A DNA stretch of 64,000 bases from Xylanibacter ruminicola (GTDB taxonomy: Bacteria > Bacteroidota > Bacteroidia > Bacteroidales > Bacteroidaceae): contig SUYC01000010.1 in assembly GCA_015060625.1 (NCBI GenBank), positions 79,838-143,837 on the forward strand, read 5' to 3'. The translations under genes were made by a program, and so were the position numbers. Under the pieces are notes generated by a model. It saw nothing but the letters and a program-made list of their open reading frames with translations, searched no databases and was not told the DNA's origin. Every line of letters starts with the position of its first letter. Position 1 is the stretch's first letter. Positions 50,241 through 59,416 of the stretch are shown here, one piece after another.

Positions 50241-52093
50241 TGGATGACCAGCACGAAACCACCACGGGGTTGGGTGGCGATTTGCTTGGGTATTTGGTTG
50301 CCGCTGGTGATGAGCCAACCCTTGTTGCCTGTCAGTTGATACTCGGTGGGATCGGCGTCGGCAAATGTCTGTACGCATTTGGCACCGCTGATGAAACTCA
50401 GATCCACATCGAGCACCTTCTTGTCGTTGGTGCCGTTGATACCAGCCACGTACCAGGTATTGCCGCTGCGACGGGCCAGCACCACGCTCTCGCCGGGATA
50501 ACCGCTCACGTAGCGGGTTTCATCCCAGGTAGTTGGCAGCTTTCCGAAGAAATCCTGCACCTGCTGGGGCTGTATCAGATAGCTCTCAGGTTTGTCGGCC
50601 AGGTGCTGCAGGGCACTCTCGTAGAGTACGGTTAGTGCCAGCTCGTGGGCATCGCTGGTGATGTGTGGATGCTGTGAGTCGCTGAAGGTGCATGGGGTGT
50701 AGTCCATCGGACCGATGATGTTACGGGTAAAGGGCAGCGTGGTGTTATGACTGGCAGCTACGTTGGTAAACGTAGGCACGTTGTTATACCATTCGGCACC
50801 ATAAACACCCTCGGTTGACATGAGGTTGGGGTAGGTGCGCTGCCATCCGCGTGGCACGGTGGCACCGTGGAAATTAACCAACAGATGATGACGGGCAGCA
50901 CATTCCAACAGGTCGATGCAGTAGGTCATATCGCGCTGACAGTCGCCAGAGAAGAAATCAATCTTCACGCCTGCCACACCAATCTTCTCGCACCAGCCAA
51001 ACTCCTTTTCGCGGTCTTCGGGCTTGTTCAAACGGAACTTAGGTGTGGGGGCTCCGTCAATCCATCCTACAGAAGAATTATACCAAATCATGGGCTTGAT
51101 GCCTTTCGAGTTGGCATAGGCCACGGCATCCTCGATGGTCTTGCCATCTTGCATCTGGTCCCACTCGGCATCAATCAGCACGTAAGGCAGCTTCAGGGTT
51201 ACGGCCATATCTACATACTTCTTAATGATGTTGTAGTCGTTAGAACCATGGTTGTATGCCCAGTAGATCCACGATACAACGCCGGGTTTAATCCAACTGG
51301 TGTCGCTCAGTTTGCAGGGTTCGCTCACGTCGGTAACCAAGGTGCTCTGAATCAAGTCGTTCATATCGCCGATGATAGCGATGCGCCAAGGTGAATGCCA
51401 CTTGCCTTCGAGGTTGACCTCGTTTACGTCGGGTGTGACGCGCAGCAGATCGCCATCGGTATAGAGGCATGCTGCAGCCTGGTTGCGCTCGATGTTAGCT
51501 TCGGAGAGCAGCATGAACACACCCTGCTGTGGCTCAACCAGTGTGGGGAATCCCCAGCGCAGGTTGTAACCCTCGTCGGATTTTACCACGCCAGCCATGC
51601 GTCCGATAGGCTTAATCTTGCCAGTGGTGCTCATGGGGTAGAATCCCTCGTAGCTGTCGGTCCACTGCAGCATCCAGCGCTTGGTGCCTTCGGGAATCAT
51701 GTAGGCAGTCTGCTCCTTGGGCAGCTTACCTTTCAAACCACTCAGCTCGTAGCGGAAGGCGGCACCGTCGTTATACAGGCGCAGTACCAGCTGCACATTG
51801 CCGCTCAACTTGGCCACATACTCGTTGGCCTCGTTGGTGCAGGTAGATTTTTTGCCTGCCAGCATCTGATAGTTGGCTGTGACCTTGCCAATGGACTTAA
51901 ATTTCAGTCGATTGCTTTTAATGCCCTCGTAGCCCAGTACGGGGATATTCAGCACCTCTTGCTGCTGATAGTTCACGATGATGCCCTGGCCGCTGTTGGT
52001 AACAGTCAGTTTGCCATTAGGCGATACGGGCTGCTGAGCCGACAGGCTGAGCGATCCCAAACAGATGGTAAGTATAATCAAAAATTGCTTCAT
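50237..52093 (-). CDS. glycoside hydrolase family 97 (alpha-glycosidase)
   Basis: 618 residues from the ATG at 52093, which gives MKQFLIILTICLGSLSLSAQ as signal peptide; the longer frame extends into fucP. GH97 layout: N-terminal beta-sandwich (about 25-270), barrel with VVSWIYWAYNHGSNDYN, YVLIDAEWDQMQDG, GVAGVKIDFFSGDCQ (Asp), NFHGATVPRGW and MSTEGVYGAEW (Glu), C-terminal beta domain. Members are alpha-glucosidases (inverting) or alpha-galactosidases (retaining); the KIDFF Asp favours the retaining group. Last gene of the fucose operon. Confidence 0.92.
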   Translation of the reverse strand: MKQFLIILTICLGSLSLSAQQPVSPNGKLTVTNSGQGIIVNYQQQEVLNIPVLGYEGIKSNRLKFKSIGKVTANYQMLAGKKSTCTNEANEYVAKLSGNVQLVLRLYNDGAAFRYELSGLKGKLPKEQTAYMIPEGTKRWMLQWTDSYEGFYPMSTTGKIKPIGRMAGVVKSDEGYNLRWGFPTLVEPQQGVFMLLSEANIERNQAAACLYTDGDLLRVTPDVNEVNLEGKWHSPWRIAIIGDMNDLIQSTLVTDVSEPCKLSDTSWIKPGVVSWIYWAYNHGSNDYNIIKKYVDMAVTLKLPYVLIDAEWDQMQDGKTIEDAVAYANSKGIKPMIWYNSSVGWIDGAPTPKFRLNKPEDREKEFGWCEKIGVAGVKIDFFSGDCQRDMTYCIDLLECAARHHLLVNFHGATVPRGWQRTYPNLMSTEGVYGAEWYNNVPTFTNVAASHNTTLPFTRNIIGPMDYTPCTFSDSQHPHITSDAHELALTVLYESALQHLADKPESYLIQPQQVQDFFGKLPTTWDETRYVSGYPGESVVLARRSGNTWYVAGINGTNDKKVLDVDLSFISGAKCVQTFADADPTEYQLTGNKGWLITSGNQIPKQIATQPRGGFVLVIQ

Positions 52094-52098
52094 GGGAT

Positions 52099-53409
52099 TT
52101 ATAAATGTTTCTTGATATGAATACGATAGCCATAGGCTGTCACCACGAGGAAACAGATGAATGGCAGTATAAACGAGATGTTGGTGGCTGGCATACCCAT
52201 CATGGTGCCCTCGTCGATAATCATCGCCTGTAGCGGGGGGAGCACCGAACCACCTAAGATGGCCATGATAAGACCTGCTGCACCAAACTTGGCATCGTCG
52301 CCAAGTCCGTCGAGTGCTATACCATAGATGGTGGGGAACATGAGCGACATGCAACCACTAACGCATACCAGACAATACATGCCCATGCGATCCTGGAAAC
52401 CGATAACACCCAGCGTGAACACCATGGCCAGCACGCCAAAGATGGCCAGCAGCATGGCGGGCTTTATGTATTTCATCAAGAAGGTAGCGATGAAGCGCGA
52501 GCAGATAAAGAACAGCATGGCAAAGATGTTGAATTGCTGCGACAGAACCTCGGCTGCTTGCTCGTCCATACCCTCGGCCATGAACACGCGCGTACCATAT
52601 TGTATAATAAAGGTCCAGCACATAATCTGCGCACCTACATAGAAGAACTGGGCAATCACACCCTCGCGGTAGTACTTGAGCGAGAAAATGCGCTTGATGG
52701 TTACCAGGAAGTGGATGTCGTGGTTGGCATCGCCAATTTTGGGCATCTTGGTAAAACGCATCAGGATGAGCATAGCCACAATCACCAGTCCGATAATCAG
52801 GTAGGGGGATATCAGCACACTCAGGTCGGCATCTTTCAGCGCTTCAAACTCCGTGTCGCTCAGCAGGGCACGCTCGTCGCTGCTCATGGGGTTCAACTTG
52901 GCCTGAATATAGTTCATGGCCACAAACATACCGATGATAGAGCCGCAGGGGTTAAAACACTGTGCCATATTCAGGCGTCGGGTGGCTGTCTCGGCAGGTC
53001 CCATGGTCAGGATGTAGGGGTTGCAGGATGTTTCCAGAAACGAGAGTCCGCATGTCATGATAAAATAGGCAATGAGGAAACAGCTGTAGATGCCGATGGC
53101 TTTGGCGGGGAAAAACAATAGGGCACCTGCTGCATACAGGCCGAGCCCCATCAGCACACCTGCCTTGTAGGAGAACTTACGTATAAAAATGGCTGCAGGG
53201 AACGCCATGCAGAAATAACCACCGTAGAACGCTACCTGAACTAAGGTGCCGTCGGTAACGTTCATGCGAAAGATTTTCGAGAATGCTTTCACCATGGGGT
53301 TCGTGATATCGTTGGCAAACCCCCAAAGTGCAAAGCAGAAGGTTACAAGAATAAACGGTAACAGATAGTTCACGCCGTTTTCTTTTATCAAAGATTGTTG
53401 CTTGCTCAT
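52099..53409 (-). CDS. fucP: L-fucose:H+ symporter family MFS transporter
   Basis: 436 residues, twelve helices. FCFALWGFANDITNPMVKAFSKIF (about 23-46; the conserved Asp and Asn of FucP), LETSCNPYILTMGPAETATRRLN, FNPCGSIIG. Takes fucose released by the GH29 enzyme into the cytoplasm. Five bases before GH97. Confidence 0.92.
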   Translation of the reverse strand: MSKQQSLIKENGVNYLLPFILVTFCFALWGFANDITNPMVKAFSKIFRMNVTDGTLVQVAFYGGYFCMAFPAAIFIRKFSYKAGVLMGLGLYAAGALLFFPAKAIGIYSCFLIAYFIMTCGLSFLETSCNPYILTMGPAETATRRLNMAQCFNPCGSIIGMFVAMNYIQAKLNPMSSDERALLSDTEFEALKDADLSVLISPYLIIGLVIVAMLILMRFTKMPKIGDANHDIHFLVTIKRIFSLKYYREGVIAQFFYVGAQIMCWTFIIQYGTRVFMAEGMDEQAAEVLSQQFNIFAMLFFICSRFIATFLMKYIKPAMLLAIFGVLAMVFTLGVIGFQDRMGMYCLVCVSGCMSLMFPTIYGIALDGLGDDAKFGAAGLIMAILGGSVLPPLQAMIIDEGTMMGMPATNISFILPFICFLVVTAYGYRIHIKKHL

Positions 53410-53482
53410 TTTTAATTCTTAATACTTCGTATTGAGCCCTCTCACTTACTCGAGGCCTTCAATTCTTCAATTTTTCAATTCT

Positions 53483-54520
53483 TCAACTCTTAAATTTTAC
53501 AAGAACGCGGAACACCTTGCCGGGAGCATCGCACCACTGCTGCATGGCCTCGGGGGCCTGTTCGGGTGAAACTTCGGCACTAATCAGGCGATCGACGGGA
53601 CATGTGCCACGCTCCAGATAGTGGATGACAGCACGGAAATCCTGTGGCTGGGCATTACGCGAACCACGGATGTCGAGCTCCTTCTGTACAAAGAACTTGG
53701 TTTGGAACGATACATCGGTCTTGGCATAGCCGATGCACACCACGCGACCTGTAAAAGCCACCTCATCTACCGCCATTTGGTAGGTAGGTGCGCTACCCAC
53801 GGCCTCGATCACCACGTCGGGGCCAAAGCCTGATGTGATCTCGCGCAATCGGGCATGCACATCGTCGGTCTTGGTGTTGATGGTGTAGCTGGCACCCATC
53901 TGGCGAGCCAGAGCCAACTTCTCGTCGTCGATATCGGCGGCTACTACTGTCGCACCGCGCAGTGCCGAACGGACGATGGCACCCATACCCACCATGCCGC
54001 AGCCTATCACCACGACCACGTCGATATCAGTAACCTGTGCACGGTTCACAGCATGGAACCCCACGCTCATGGGCTCTATCAGGGCACAGGTGCGCGTGTC
54101 GAGCAGTCCGGCTGGTATCACCTTTTCCCAAGGCAGTACGATATACTCACGCATGGCACCATTGCGCTGCACACCCAGTGTCTCGTTGTGCTCGCAGGCG
54201 TTTACACGCTGGTTACGGCACGAGGCGCACTTGCCGCAGTTGGTATAGGGGTTACAGGTCACCACCATGCCAGGCTTTAAGCCTTCGGGCACGTCGCTAC
54301 CCACTTTCTCGATAACGGCACCTACCTCATGTCCCGGAATGACTGGCATTTTCACCATGGGGTTCTTGCCCAACCAGGTACTCAGGTCGGAACCGCAGAA
54401 TCCTACATACTCCAGGCGCAGCAGCACCTCGTCGGCCTTCATCTCTTGTTCGGCCACTTCTATTATTTCCATCTGGCGCAGACCAGAAATCTGTATTGCT
54501 TTCATCATCGTTTTATTCAC
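53483..54520 (-). CDS. zinc-dependent medium-chain alcohol dehydrogenase
   Basis: 345 residues. Catalytic zinc: CGSD and GHEVGAVIEKVG; structural zinc: CGKCASCRNQRVNAC; Rossmann VVVVIGCGMVGMGAI. In the fucose cluster it may oxidise an intermediate of the non-phosphorylated route (2-keto-3-deoxy-L-fuconate dehydrogenase is a candidate), or L-fucose itself. Overlaps the amidohydrolase start by 8 bp. Confidence 0.88.
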   Translation of the reverse strand: MNKTMMKAIQISGLRQMEIIEVAEQEMKADEVLLRLEYVGFCGSDLSTWLGKNPMVKMPVIPGHEVGAVIEKVGSDVPEGLKPGMVVTCNPYTNCGKCASCRNQRVNACEHNETLGVQRNGAMREYIVLPWEKVIPAGLLDTRTCALIEPMSVGFHAVNRAQVTDIDVVVVIGCGMVGMGAIVRSALRGATVVAADIDDEKLALARQMGASYTINTKTDDVHARLREITSGFGPDVVIEAVGSAPTYQMAVDEVAFTGRVVCIGYAKTDVSFQTKFFVQKELDIRGSRNAQPQDFRAVIHYLERGTCPVDRLISAEVSPEQAPEAMQQWCDAPGKVFRVLVKFKS

Positions 54521-55424
54521 TCATGTTTTTAATATATGGTAATTGGGGCAGTTCGCCAAAGCCGAAGAACAGCTTGGCATTCTCGCCTAAGAACATACGT
54601 TTCTCGTCGGCGGTCAGCTCGGACGATTTCTCGATAAAGTCGTAGCTCATTTTGTAGGTGATGGCTGTGATGGTGCGCGGATAGTCGCTGCCCCACATCA
54701 GTTTCTCCATACCTACCTCGTCGGCTGCCTCTTTGATGGCGCGCACGGCCGAGGGGAAGGGATAGAACTCGTCGTTAAACAGCCAGGTGATGCCACCACT
54801 CTCCACATACACGTTCTTGTGGCGGGCCAGACGAATCTGACTGAGCCAACCGGGGCGTGTCACCATGCCGAAATGGCCGATGGCTATCTTCAGGTTAGGG
54901 CACTCCTGGATGATTTCCTCCATCTGCCCCACTTGGGCATCGCCATCCTGCAGTTCAATGCCTAATATCTTACCTTGCTTCTCCATCAACTGCAACAACT
55001 GTAACATGGCATCAGTTAGGAACTGCTGGGGCAGACGGGCTGCAGGCACCTTGATACCCTTGAATGAATCGACTACAGCAGGTGCTGTCTCCATAAAGTC
55101 GGGATGGCGGAAATCCAGCATGCCGAAGGTGAAGAAACGGTCGGAATAGCGGTTCTCTACTTGGATGAGATAGCTGTTCTGTATGCCGTCGATAAACTCC
55201 TGTGTCACCACCGCCGCTGCCACCTGAGCATAGTCCATATTACTCAGAAAACGCTCGGCCGTGTTCTGACCGTCGGTCATAAACGGGGGCAGCATCTGGC
55301 GCTCCTCGCCAAAGAACAGCGAGCGACTGCGGTTGGGCTCCAACTGGCAGATGCGCTGGTTGTTCACCACCGTATCCTGGTTCAGCCACAGATGACTGTG
55401 GGCATCGATTATGAGTTTTTCCAT
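54513..55424 (-). CDS. amidohydrolase family 2 protein, probable L-fuconolactonase
   Basis: 303 residues. Metal motif IDAHSHLWL at the N-terminus, IAIGHFGMV and LMWGSDYPRT (Asp) later, typical of the amidohydrolase 2 family that includes L-fuconolactone and 4-sulfomuconolactone hydrolases. Lies between the aldo-keto reductase and the alcohol dehydrogenase and overlaps both. Confidence 0.85.
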   Translation of the reverse strand: MEKLIIDAHSHLWLNQDTVVNNQRICQLEPNRSRSLFFGEERQMLPPFMTDGQNTAERFLSNMDYAQVAAAVVTQEFIDGIQNSYLIQVENRYSDRFFTFGMLDFRHPDFMETAPAVVDSFKGIKVPAARLPQQFLTDAMLQLLQLMEKQGKILGIELQDGDAQVGQMEEIIQECPNLKIAIGHFGMVTRPGWLSQIRLARHKNVYVESGGITWLFNDEFYPFPSAVRAIKEAADEVGMEKLMWGSDYPRTITAITYKMSYDFIEKSSELTADEKRMFLGENAKLFFGFGELPQLPYIKNMSE

Positions 55425-56359
55425 CTCACAAACATTTGGTCGCCTATGATTTCCTGTACTTTTTTCACCAGTTCCATGTCGAGTGGCTCGTTCACGTACT
55501 GTATGTTCTTGAGCACATTCTTTGGATTAGCACTGCTGAAGAGGGTAGTGGCGATACGTGGGTTCATACTGGTTGAGAACTGGATGGCCAGTTTGTCGAT
55601 AGGGTAGCCTTGGCTCTCGCAGTACTTGGCTGCCTTGGCACAAGCCTCCTGCAGTTTTTGGCTGGCAGGATGCCAGACTGGTGCGCCACGTTGCGACAAC
55701 AGGCCCATCGAGAAGGGCGACGCATTGATAACACCTACGTGGTGCTGTTCGAAAAATCCGAGGTAATCAGCCAGTAGCGTGTCGTTCAGCGAGTAGTGAC
55801 AGAAGTTCAGAATACTTTCTACCGTGCCTTCGGGTGTGTGCTCTACCACCCATTTCAGGTTTTCGGGCTGCAGGTCGGTGATACCCACGTGCTTCACTAC
55901 ACCCTTTTCGCGCAGTTCCACCAAAGCAGGCAGCGTTTCATCTACGATGCGCTGCAATCCGCCTTCCATGTCGCCCTGAAACTCGATGTCGTGCACGTTA
56001 ATCAGGTCGATGTAATCCACGTTCAGTCGCTCCATACTCTCATACACGCTCTCTTGTGCGCGCTTGGCACTGTAGTCCCAGGTGTTCACGCCGTTATGCC
56101 CGTAGCGGCCCACCTTGGTTGAGATGAAGAACTTGTCGTGCTTGATGTCCTTGAGTGCCTTGCCAAGTACGGTTTCGGCCTTCAGGTGCCCGTAGTAGGG
56201 CGACACGTCGATAAAGTTGATGCCGTTGTCCACGGCAGTGTGCACAGCTTCGATACCTTCTTCTTCACGAATGCTGTGGAATACGCCACCCAGCGATGAG
56301 GCACCGAACCCTAAGTTCGATACCCGCATCCCTGTATGTCCGATTTCGTTGTAAATCAT
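55409..56359 (-). CDS. aldo-keto reductase, probable L-fucose dehydrogenase
   Basis: 316 residues. AKR tetrad visible: Asp in NFIDVSPYYG (with Tyr), Lys in ISTKVGRYG, His in INVHDIEF. Resembles L-fucose/D-arabinose/L-galactose dehydrogenases; would give the lactone that the next enzyme opens. 40 bases after the GH29 gene. Confidence 0.87.
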   Translation of the reverse strand: MIYNEIGHTGMRVSNLGFGASSLGGVFHSIREEEGIEAVHTAVDNGINFIDVSPYYGHLKAETVLGKALKDIKHDKFFISTKVGRYGHNGVNTWDYSAKRAQESVYESMERLNVDYIDLINVHDIEFQGDMEGGLQRIVDETLPALVELREKGVVKHVGITDLQPENLKWVVEHTPEGTVESILNFCHYSLNDTLLADYLGFFEQHHVGVINASPFSMGLLSQRGAPVWHPASQKLQEACAKAAKYCESQGYPIDKLAIQFSTSMNPRIATTLFSSANPKNVLKNIQYVNEPLDMELVKKVQEIIGDQMFVRWKNS

Positions 56360-56399
56360 AAGTTGATATTTATGTTAGTGGTAATTGTTGATATTGTTG

Positions 56400-58019
56400 T
56401 TATTTGGTGATTCTGAGTACTGGTGCAATAGCATTGGTTGGCTTGGGCAGATTTACTGTGAGCCCTTCTGCTGTTTGGGTCACCTTTAATCGTCCATAAC
56501 CTAATAACCATACGCTATTTATGCGCTTCTTAATGTATGGATTGCCCTTTGCCAGGCTCTTGATAATGATTTTTCCATCTTGAGGCCATCCCATCGGAGT
56601 GGCATAGAGATATTTCTTGGTTTGATTGAATCGCACATCGCGATAGTCCATACCATCGTATTGGCCGTCGTTGAATCCCTGGGCATTCAGTTTGATGACT
56701 TTTTCGGCAATAGGGCCTTCGCCGAATATAGCCCAAGGACGTGTGCCAAAGATACTCTCTTTATTGACGGTCATCCAGACCTCAAGGTCATCCAGTATCT
56801 TTGCTTCTTTTTCGTCATAGGTACCGTCGGCTTTCAGTGGAATGCTCAGCAGCAGATTGCCGTTCTTAGATACAATGTCGATGAGCTGCTTTACCACTGT
56901 CTCTGCCGACTTGTACTGACCTTTCTCGTAGATCTCGGTGTTATAGTGCCACCCGCCTATACAGTTGCATGTTTGCCATGGCTCTTCTATGATTTCGTTG
57001 GGCGCACCACGCTCAACGTCCCATGTCAGGGCTTTGCGCTGCTCGTCGCTCAGAATCTTGCCAAACACCACACCCCTTGGGTTCTTGTTATACAGGTGGG
57101 TCGCTATTTTCATACCTGCATCACTGATGTTGTAGAAGGGTAATACCGTTACGTCGAAATAGATGAGATCGGGCTGATAGCGGTTGATAGCATCGAGTGT
57201 TCGATTGTAGAAATTGGTTACAAAAGCCTTGCTGGGGATGGATGCACCGTGTGTCCAGTCCCACTGGCGATGTATCTGGCCGTTATTCCATGTGAATTCG
57301 CTTGGTTCATGGTTCTGTGCGTACAGATCTTGTGGGTCGTAGCCTTCCCACCATTTTCCCTTTCCATCAGCTTTGGTCAACTTACCGTCGTAGTACACGG
57401 CTGTCTTTGGGCCATGCAGGTCGTAGCGCTGGGCTGGCTCGTACCATGTCCATGCGTGGTCGGCATGAAACGATATGCCTAATGGGAGGCCGGCTTTCTT
57501 GGCTGCTCGCGCCCATCCCTCAAGGATATCCTTCTTGGGGCCGATATTCATCGAGTTCCATGGTTGGTATTTCGAGTCCCACAAGTCGTAGTTGTCGTGG
57601 TGGTTTCCAAGCACAAAGAAATACTGTGCCCCGCAACGTTTGTATTTCTCTACTAATGCCTCTGGATTCCATTTCTCAGCCTTGAAGAGAGGCAGAATGT
57701 CTTTGAATCCCACCTCGGAGGGGTGCCCATAATGGGCCTTATGATATTCATAAGCCTTGGTGCCCTCCATATACATTTCGCGGGCCATCCAGTCGCCAGA
57801 GCCTTCCACGCACTGAGGCCCCCAGTGAGCCCAGATGCCGAATTTGGCATCGCGGAACCATTCGGGTGTCTGATGCTGCTCAAGCGACTGCCAGGTAGGC
57901 TCGTACTTGCCTACTTGCATTTTCTCTTGATCTTCTGATACCGTTATCTGATAAGCCTCTTGCGCGGTCGCATTTGTGAACCAGGCGTAGGCTACTGCGA
58001 TAGCTAAAAATTTTTTCAT
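56400..58019 (-). CDS. GH29 alpha-L-fucosidase
   Basis: 539 residues, signal peptide (ending NATAQ). GH29 barrel motifs: FGIWAHWGPQCVEG, YFFVLGNHHDNYDLWDSKY, GISFHADHAW, and DLIYFDVTVLPFYN with the presumed nucleophile Asp. Removes terminal fucose from host or dietary glycans in the periplasm or at the surface. The ATG is four bases from the -7 element TATTTTTG (58031-58024; TTG at 58054-58052, gap 20), so the mRNA may be leaderless. First gene of the fucose operon. Confidence 0.95.
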   Translation of the reverse strand: MKKFLAIAVAYAWFTNATAQEAYQITVSEDQEKMQVGKYEPTWQSLEQHQTPEWFRDAKFGIWAHWGPQCVEGSGDWMAREMYMEGTKAYEYHKAHYGHPSEVGFKDILPLFKAEKWNPEALVEKYKRCGAQYFFVLGNHHDNYDLWDSKYQPWNSMNIGPKKDILEGWARAAKKAGLPLGISFHADHAWTWYEPAQRYDLHGPKTAVYYDGKLTKADGKGKWWEGYDPQDLYAQNHEPSEFTWNNGQIHRQWDWTHGASIPSKAFVTNFYNRTLDAINRYQPDLIYFDVTVLPFYNISDAGMKIATHLYNKNPRGVVFGKILSDEQRKALTWDVERGAPNEIIEEPWQTCNCIGGWHYNTEIYEKGQYKSAETVVKQLIDIVSKNGNLLLSIPLKADGTYDEKEAKILDDLEVWMTVNKESIFGTRPWAIFGEGPIAEKVIKLNAQGFNDGQYDGMDYRDVRFNQTKKYLYATPMGWPQDGKIIIKSLAKGNPYIKKRINSVWLLGYGRLKVTQTAEGLTVNLPKPTNAIAPVLRITK

Positions 58020-58023
58020 GCTG

Positions 58024-58054
58024 CAAAAATACTAAATTAAATGAAAATAACCAA
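58024..58054 (-). promoter_or_regulatory. promoter of the fucosidase operon
   Basis: Minus strand TTG 58054-58052, 20 bases, TATTTTTG 58031-58024. Confidence 0.82.
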
Positions 58055-58061
58055 TAATAAA

Positions 58062-58103
58062 ACAAAAAAAATGCCCTCGCAACTATAACAATAGCCCGAG
58101 GGC
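58062..58103 (-). terminator. terminator after the mutarotase gene
   Basis: On the minus strand GCCCTCG (58103-58097) pairs with CGAGGGC (58079-58073), then ATTTTTTTTG. It separates the mutarotase/SusD-scar transcript from the fucosidase promoter. Confidence 0.85.
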
Positions 58104-58142
58104 ACGACTAACTAATCAAATTATGCTACGTCTTACTAAATC

Positions 58143-58541
58143 TTAGTCATATAAATAAAATATTCTTTTCATCATTCTCCATTTTTGTGCAGAAGTAGCA
58201 CCTTTCTGACAATCTTGAAACATGGAAGTGAAGTCTTCCCATTCAGCCTGTTTCGGAAGGGTGGCCAGTTTCGCCATCGCATTTTTCCATTTAAAGTCAT
58301 GTGGTGTCTCGACAATCATGAACAACTTGTTGTTGAGTATGTAGAGTTCCATCTCTAAAATGCCGATGGCACGTATGCCTGCTCTGACTTCTGGCCACGA
58401 GTTGTATCTGTTGTGCGCTTCGATATAACTATTTATCAATTTTGGATCGTCTTTCAAATCCATAGTTTGACAATAACGTTTAACAGGTATCCCGAATTCC
58501 TTTCGTTCATAGCCTGAATATTCTTCTTCTGTTTCTTTCAT
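58143..58541 (-). CDS. L-rhamnose/L-fucose mutarotase (RhaM/FucU-like, DUF718)
   Basis: 132 residues: KRYCQTMDLKDDPKLINSYIEAH, GIRAIGILEMELYILNNKLFMIVETP, KWRMMKRIFYLY. Interconverts sugar anomers, here probably L-fucose. Follows the SusD remnant by one base, so after the deletion it appears to be transcribed from the old susC promoter. Confidence 0.88.
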   Translation of the reverse strand: MKETEEEYSGYERKEFGIPVKRYCQTMDLKDDPKLINSYIEAHNRYNSWPEVRAGIRAIGILEMELYILNNKLFMIVETPHDFKWKNAMAKLATLPKQAEWEDFTSMFQDCQKGATSAQKWRMMKRIFYLYD

Positions 58542-58542
58542 A

Positions 58543-59129
58543 TCAGTTGTAACCTTCGTTCTGCTTTAAATTCTTGTTGATGTTCAAGTCATTTTGTGGG
58601 ATGGGCCAGTAACGGTTATGAGCCGACCATGTGCGAGGTTCAAACTGATAATACCCGTTTTTATCAACAGGTGAGGCTGTGCTGCCACTACCTCGGTAGT
58701 TGGGTGCACTGGGATTGTCGGACAGTTTGACACCTGTAAAGGTGTGATTCAGCACTTCGGCGGCAATTCCCCAGCGCAGAACATCGAAATATCTGAGTCC
58801 CTCGAAGGCTAACTCTACGCGGCGTTCTTTGCGGATGGCCTGTCTAAGGGCTTCTTGATTGGCTACGTCTTCCTTCTTGATTGCTGGCAGTTGCACACGA
58901 CTGCGTATGTCGTTGATAGTCTTGTCGAGCACGTCTTGTGTTACGGCTGAAGGCTGCGACTCGTTGAGGGCCTCCACATAGCTGAGCAATACCTCTGCAT
59001 AGCGTATGATAGGTGTATATACATAGTTGTCCCAGTCTGAGCCATACCCATATTGCTCAGGCTGAGTAGGAGCAAAACCAGCATTGTTCTGGCCAAATGC
59101 TCAGTAAATTCTTTTAGTTTCTTTGTCAT
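58543..59129 (-). pseudogene. SusC/SusD deletion scar (start of one gene joined to the C-terminus of susD)
   Basis: A SusD frame open from 59100 to 58543 (186 codons) encodes only the C-terminal third: APTQPEQYGYGSDWDNYVY, IIRYAEVLLSYVEAL, RRVELAFEGLRYFDVLRWG, and the ending YWPIPQNDLNINKNLKQNEGYN. Upstream of an in-frame TGA at 59103-59101 the sequence is the start of a different frame (MTKKLKEFTEHL at 59129), probably the first codons of susC. The join near 59100 thus removed nearly all of susC and most of susD. A frame 59129-58941 crosses the join out of phase. Confidence 0.82.
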
Positions 59130-59169
59130 AATAAAAAAGTTATTTATAGAATTTGGTAAAAACTTAGCG

Positions 59170-59177
59170 CAAAAATA
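59170..59177 (-). promoter_or_regulatory. -7 element of the former susC promoter
   Basis: TATTTTTG on the minus strand, no TTG at the usual distance, but regulator half-sites immediately upstream; looks activator-dependent. Confidence 0.55.
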
Positions 59178-59200
59178 GTGTGCTTTGTTCGGATTATGGC

Positions 59201-59360
59201 TATGTTTTATCGATAGAAAATGGTAAAATATCGATGCCTACAATAAATAGTCGATATTTTGCCATCTGTTATTGTTTTAAATGCGTTTTGAATGGTATTT
59301 TATCGATGTGACGTGTGAGAATGGTGCGCATTTTGGCTGTTGGTTTCATAAAAAATCGAT
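59201..59360. promoter_or_regulatory. cluster of ATCGAT sites between the SusC scar and the AraC gene
   Basis: ATCGAT or a near match at 59209, 59230, 59250 (TCGATA), 59302 and 59355. ATGGTAAAATATCGA (59220-59234) and TCGATATTTTGCCAT (59251-59265) form an inverted repeat with one mismatch; ATGGTATTTTATCGA recurs at 59292-59306. The first three sites are 21 and 20 bp apart. Likely binding sites of the AraC regulator encoded at 59417. Together with the flanking promoter this fills the intergenic space. Confidence 0.7.
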
Positions 59361-59416
59361 TTTTAGTTGGTTGGTTGAAAATAAATGTGTTTCTTTGCAG
59401 TCAAAAGGAATAAACT

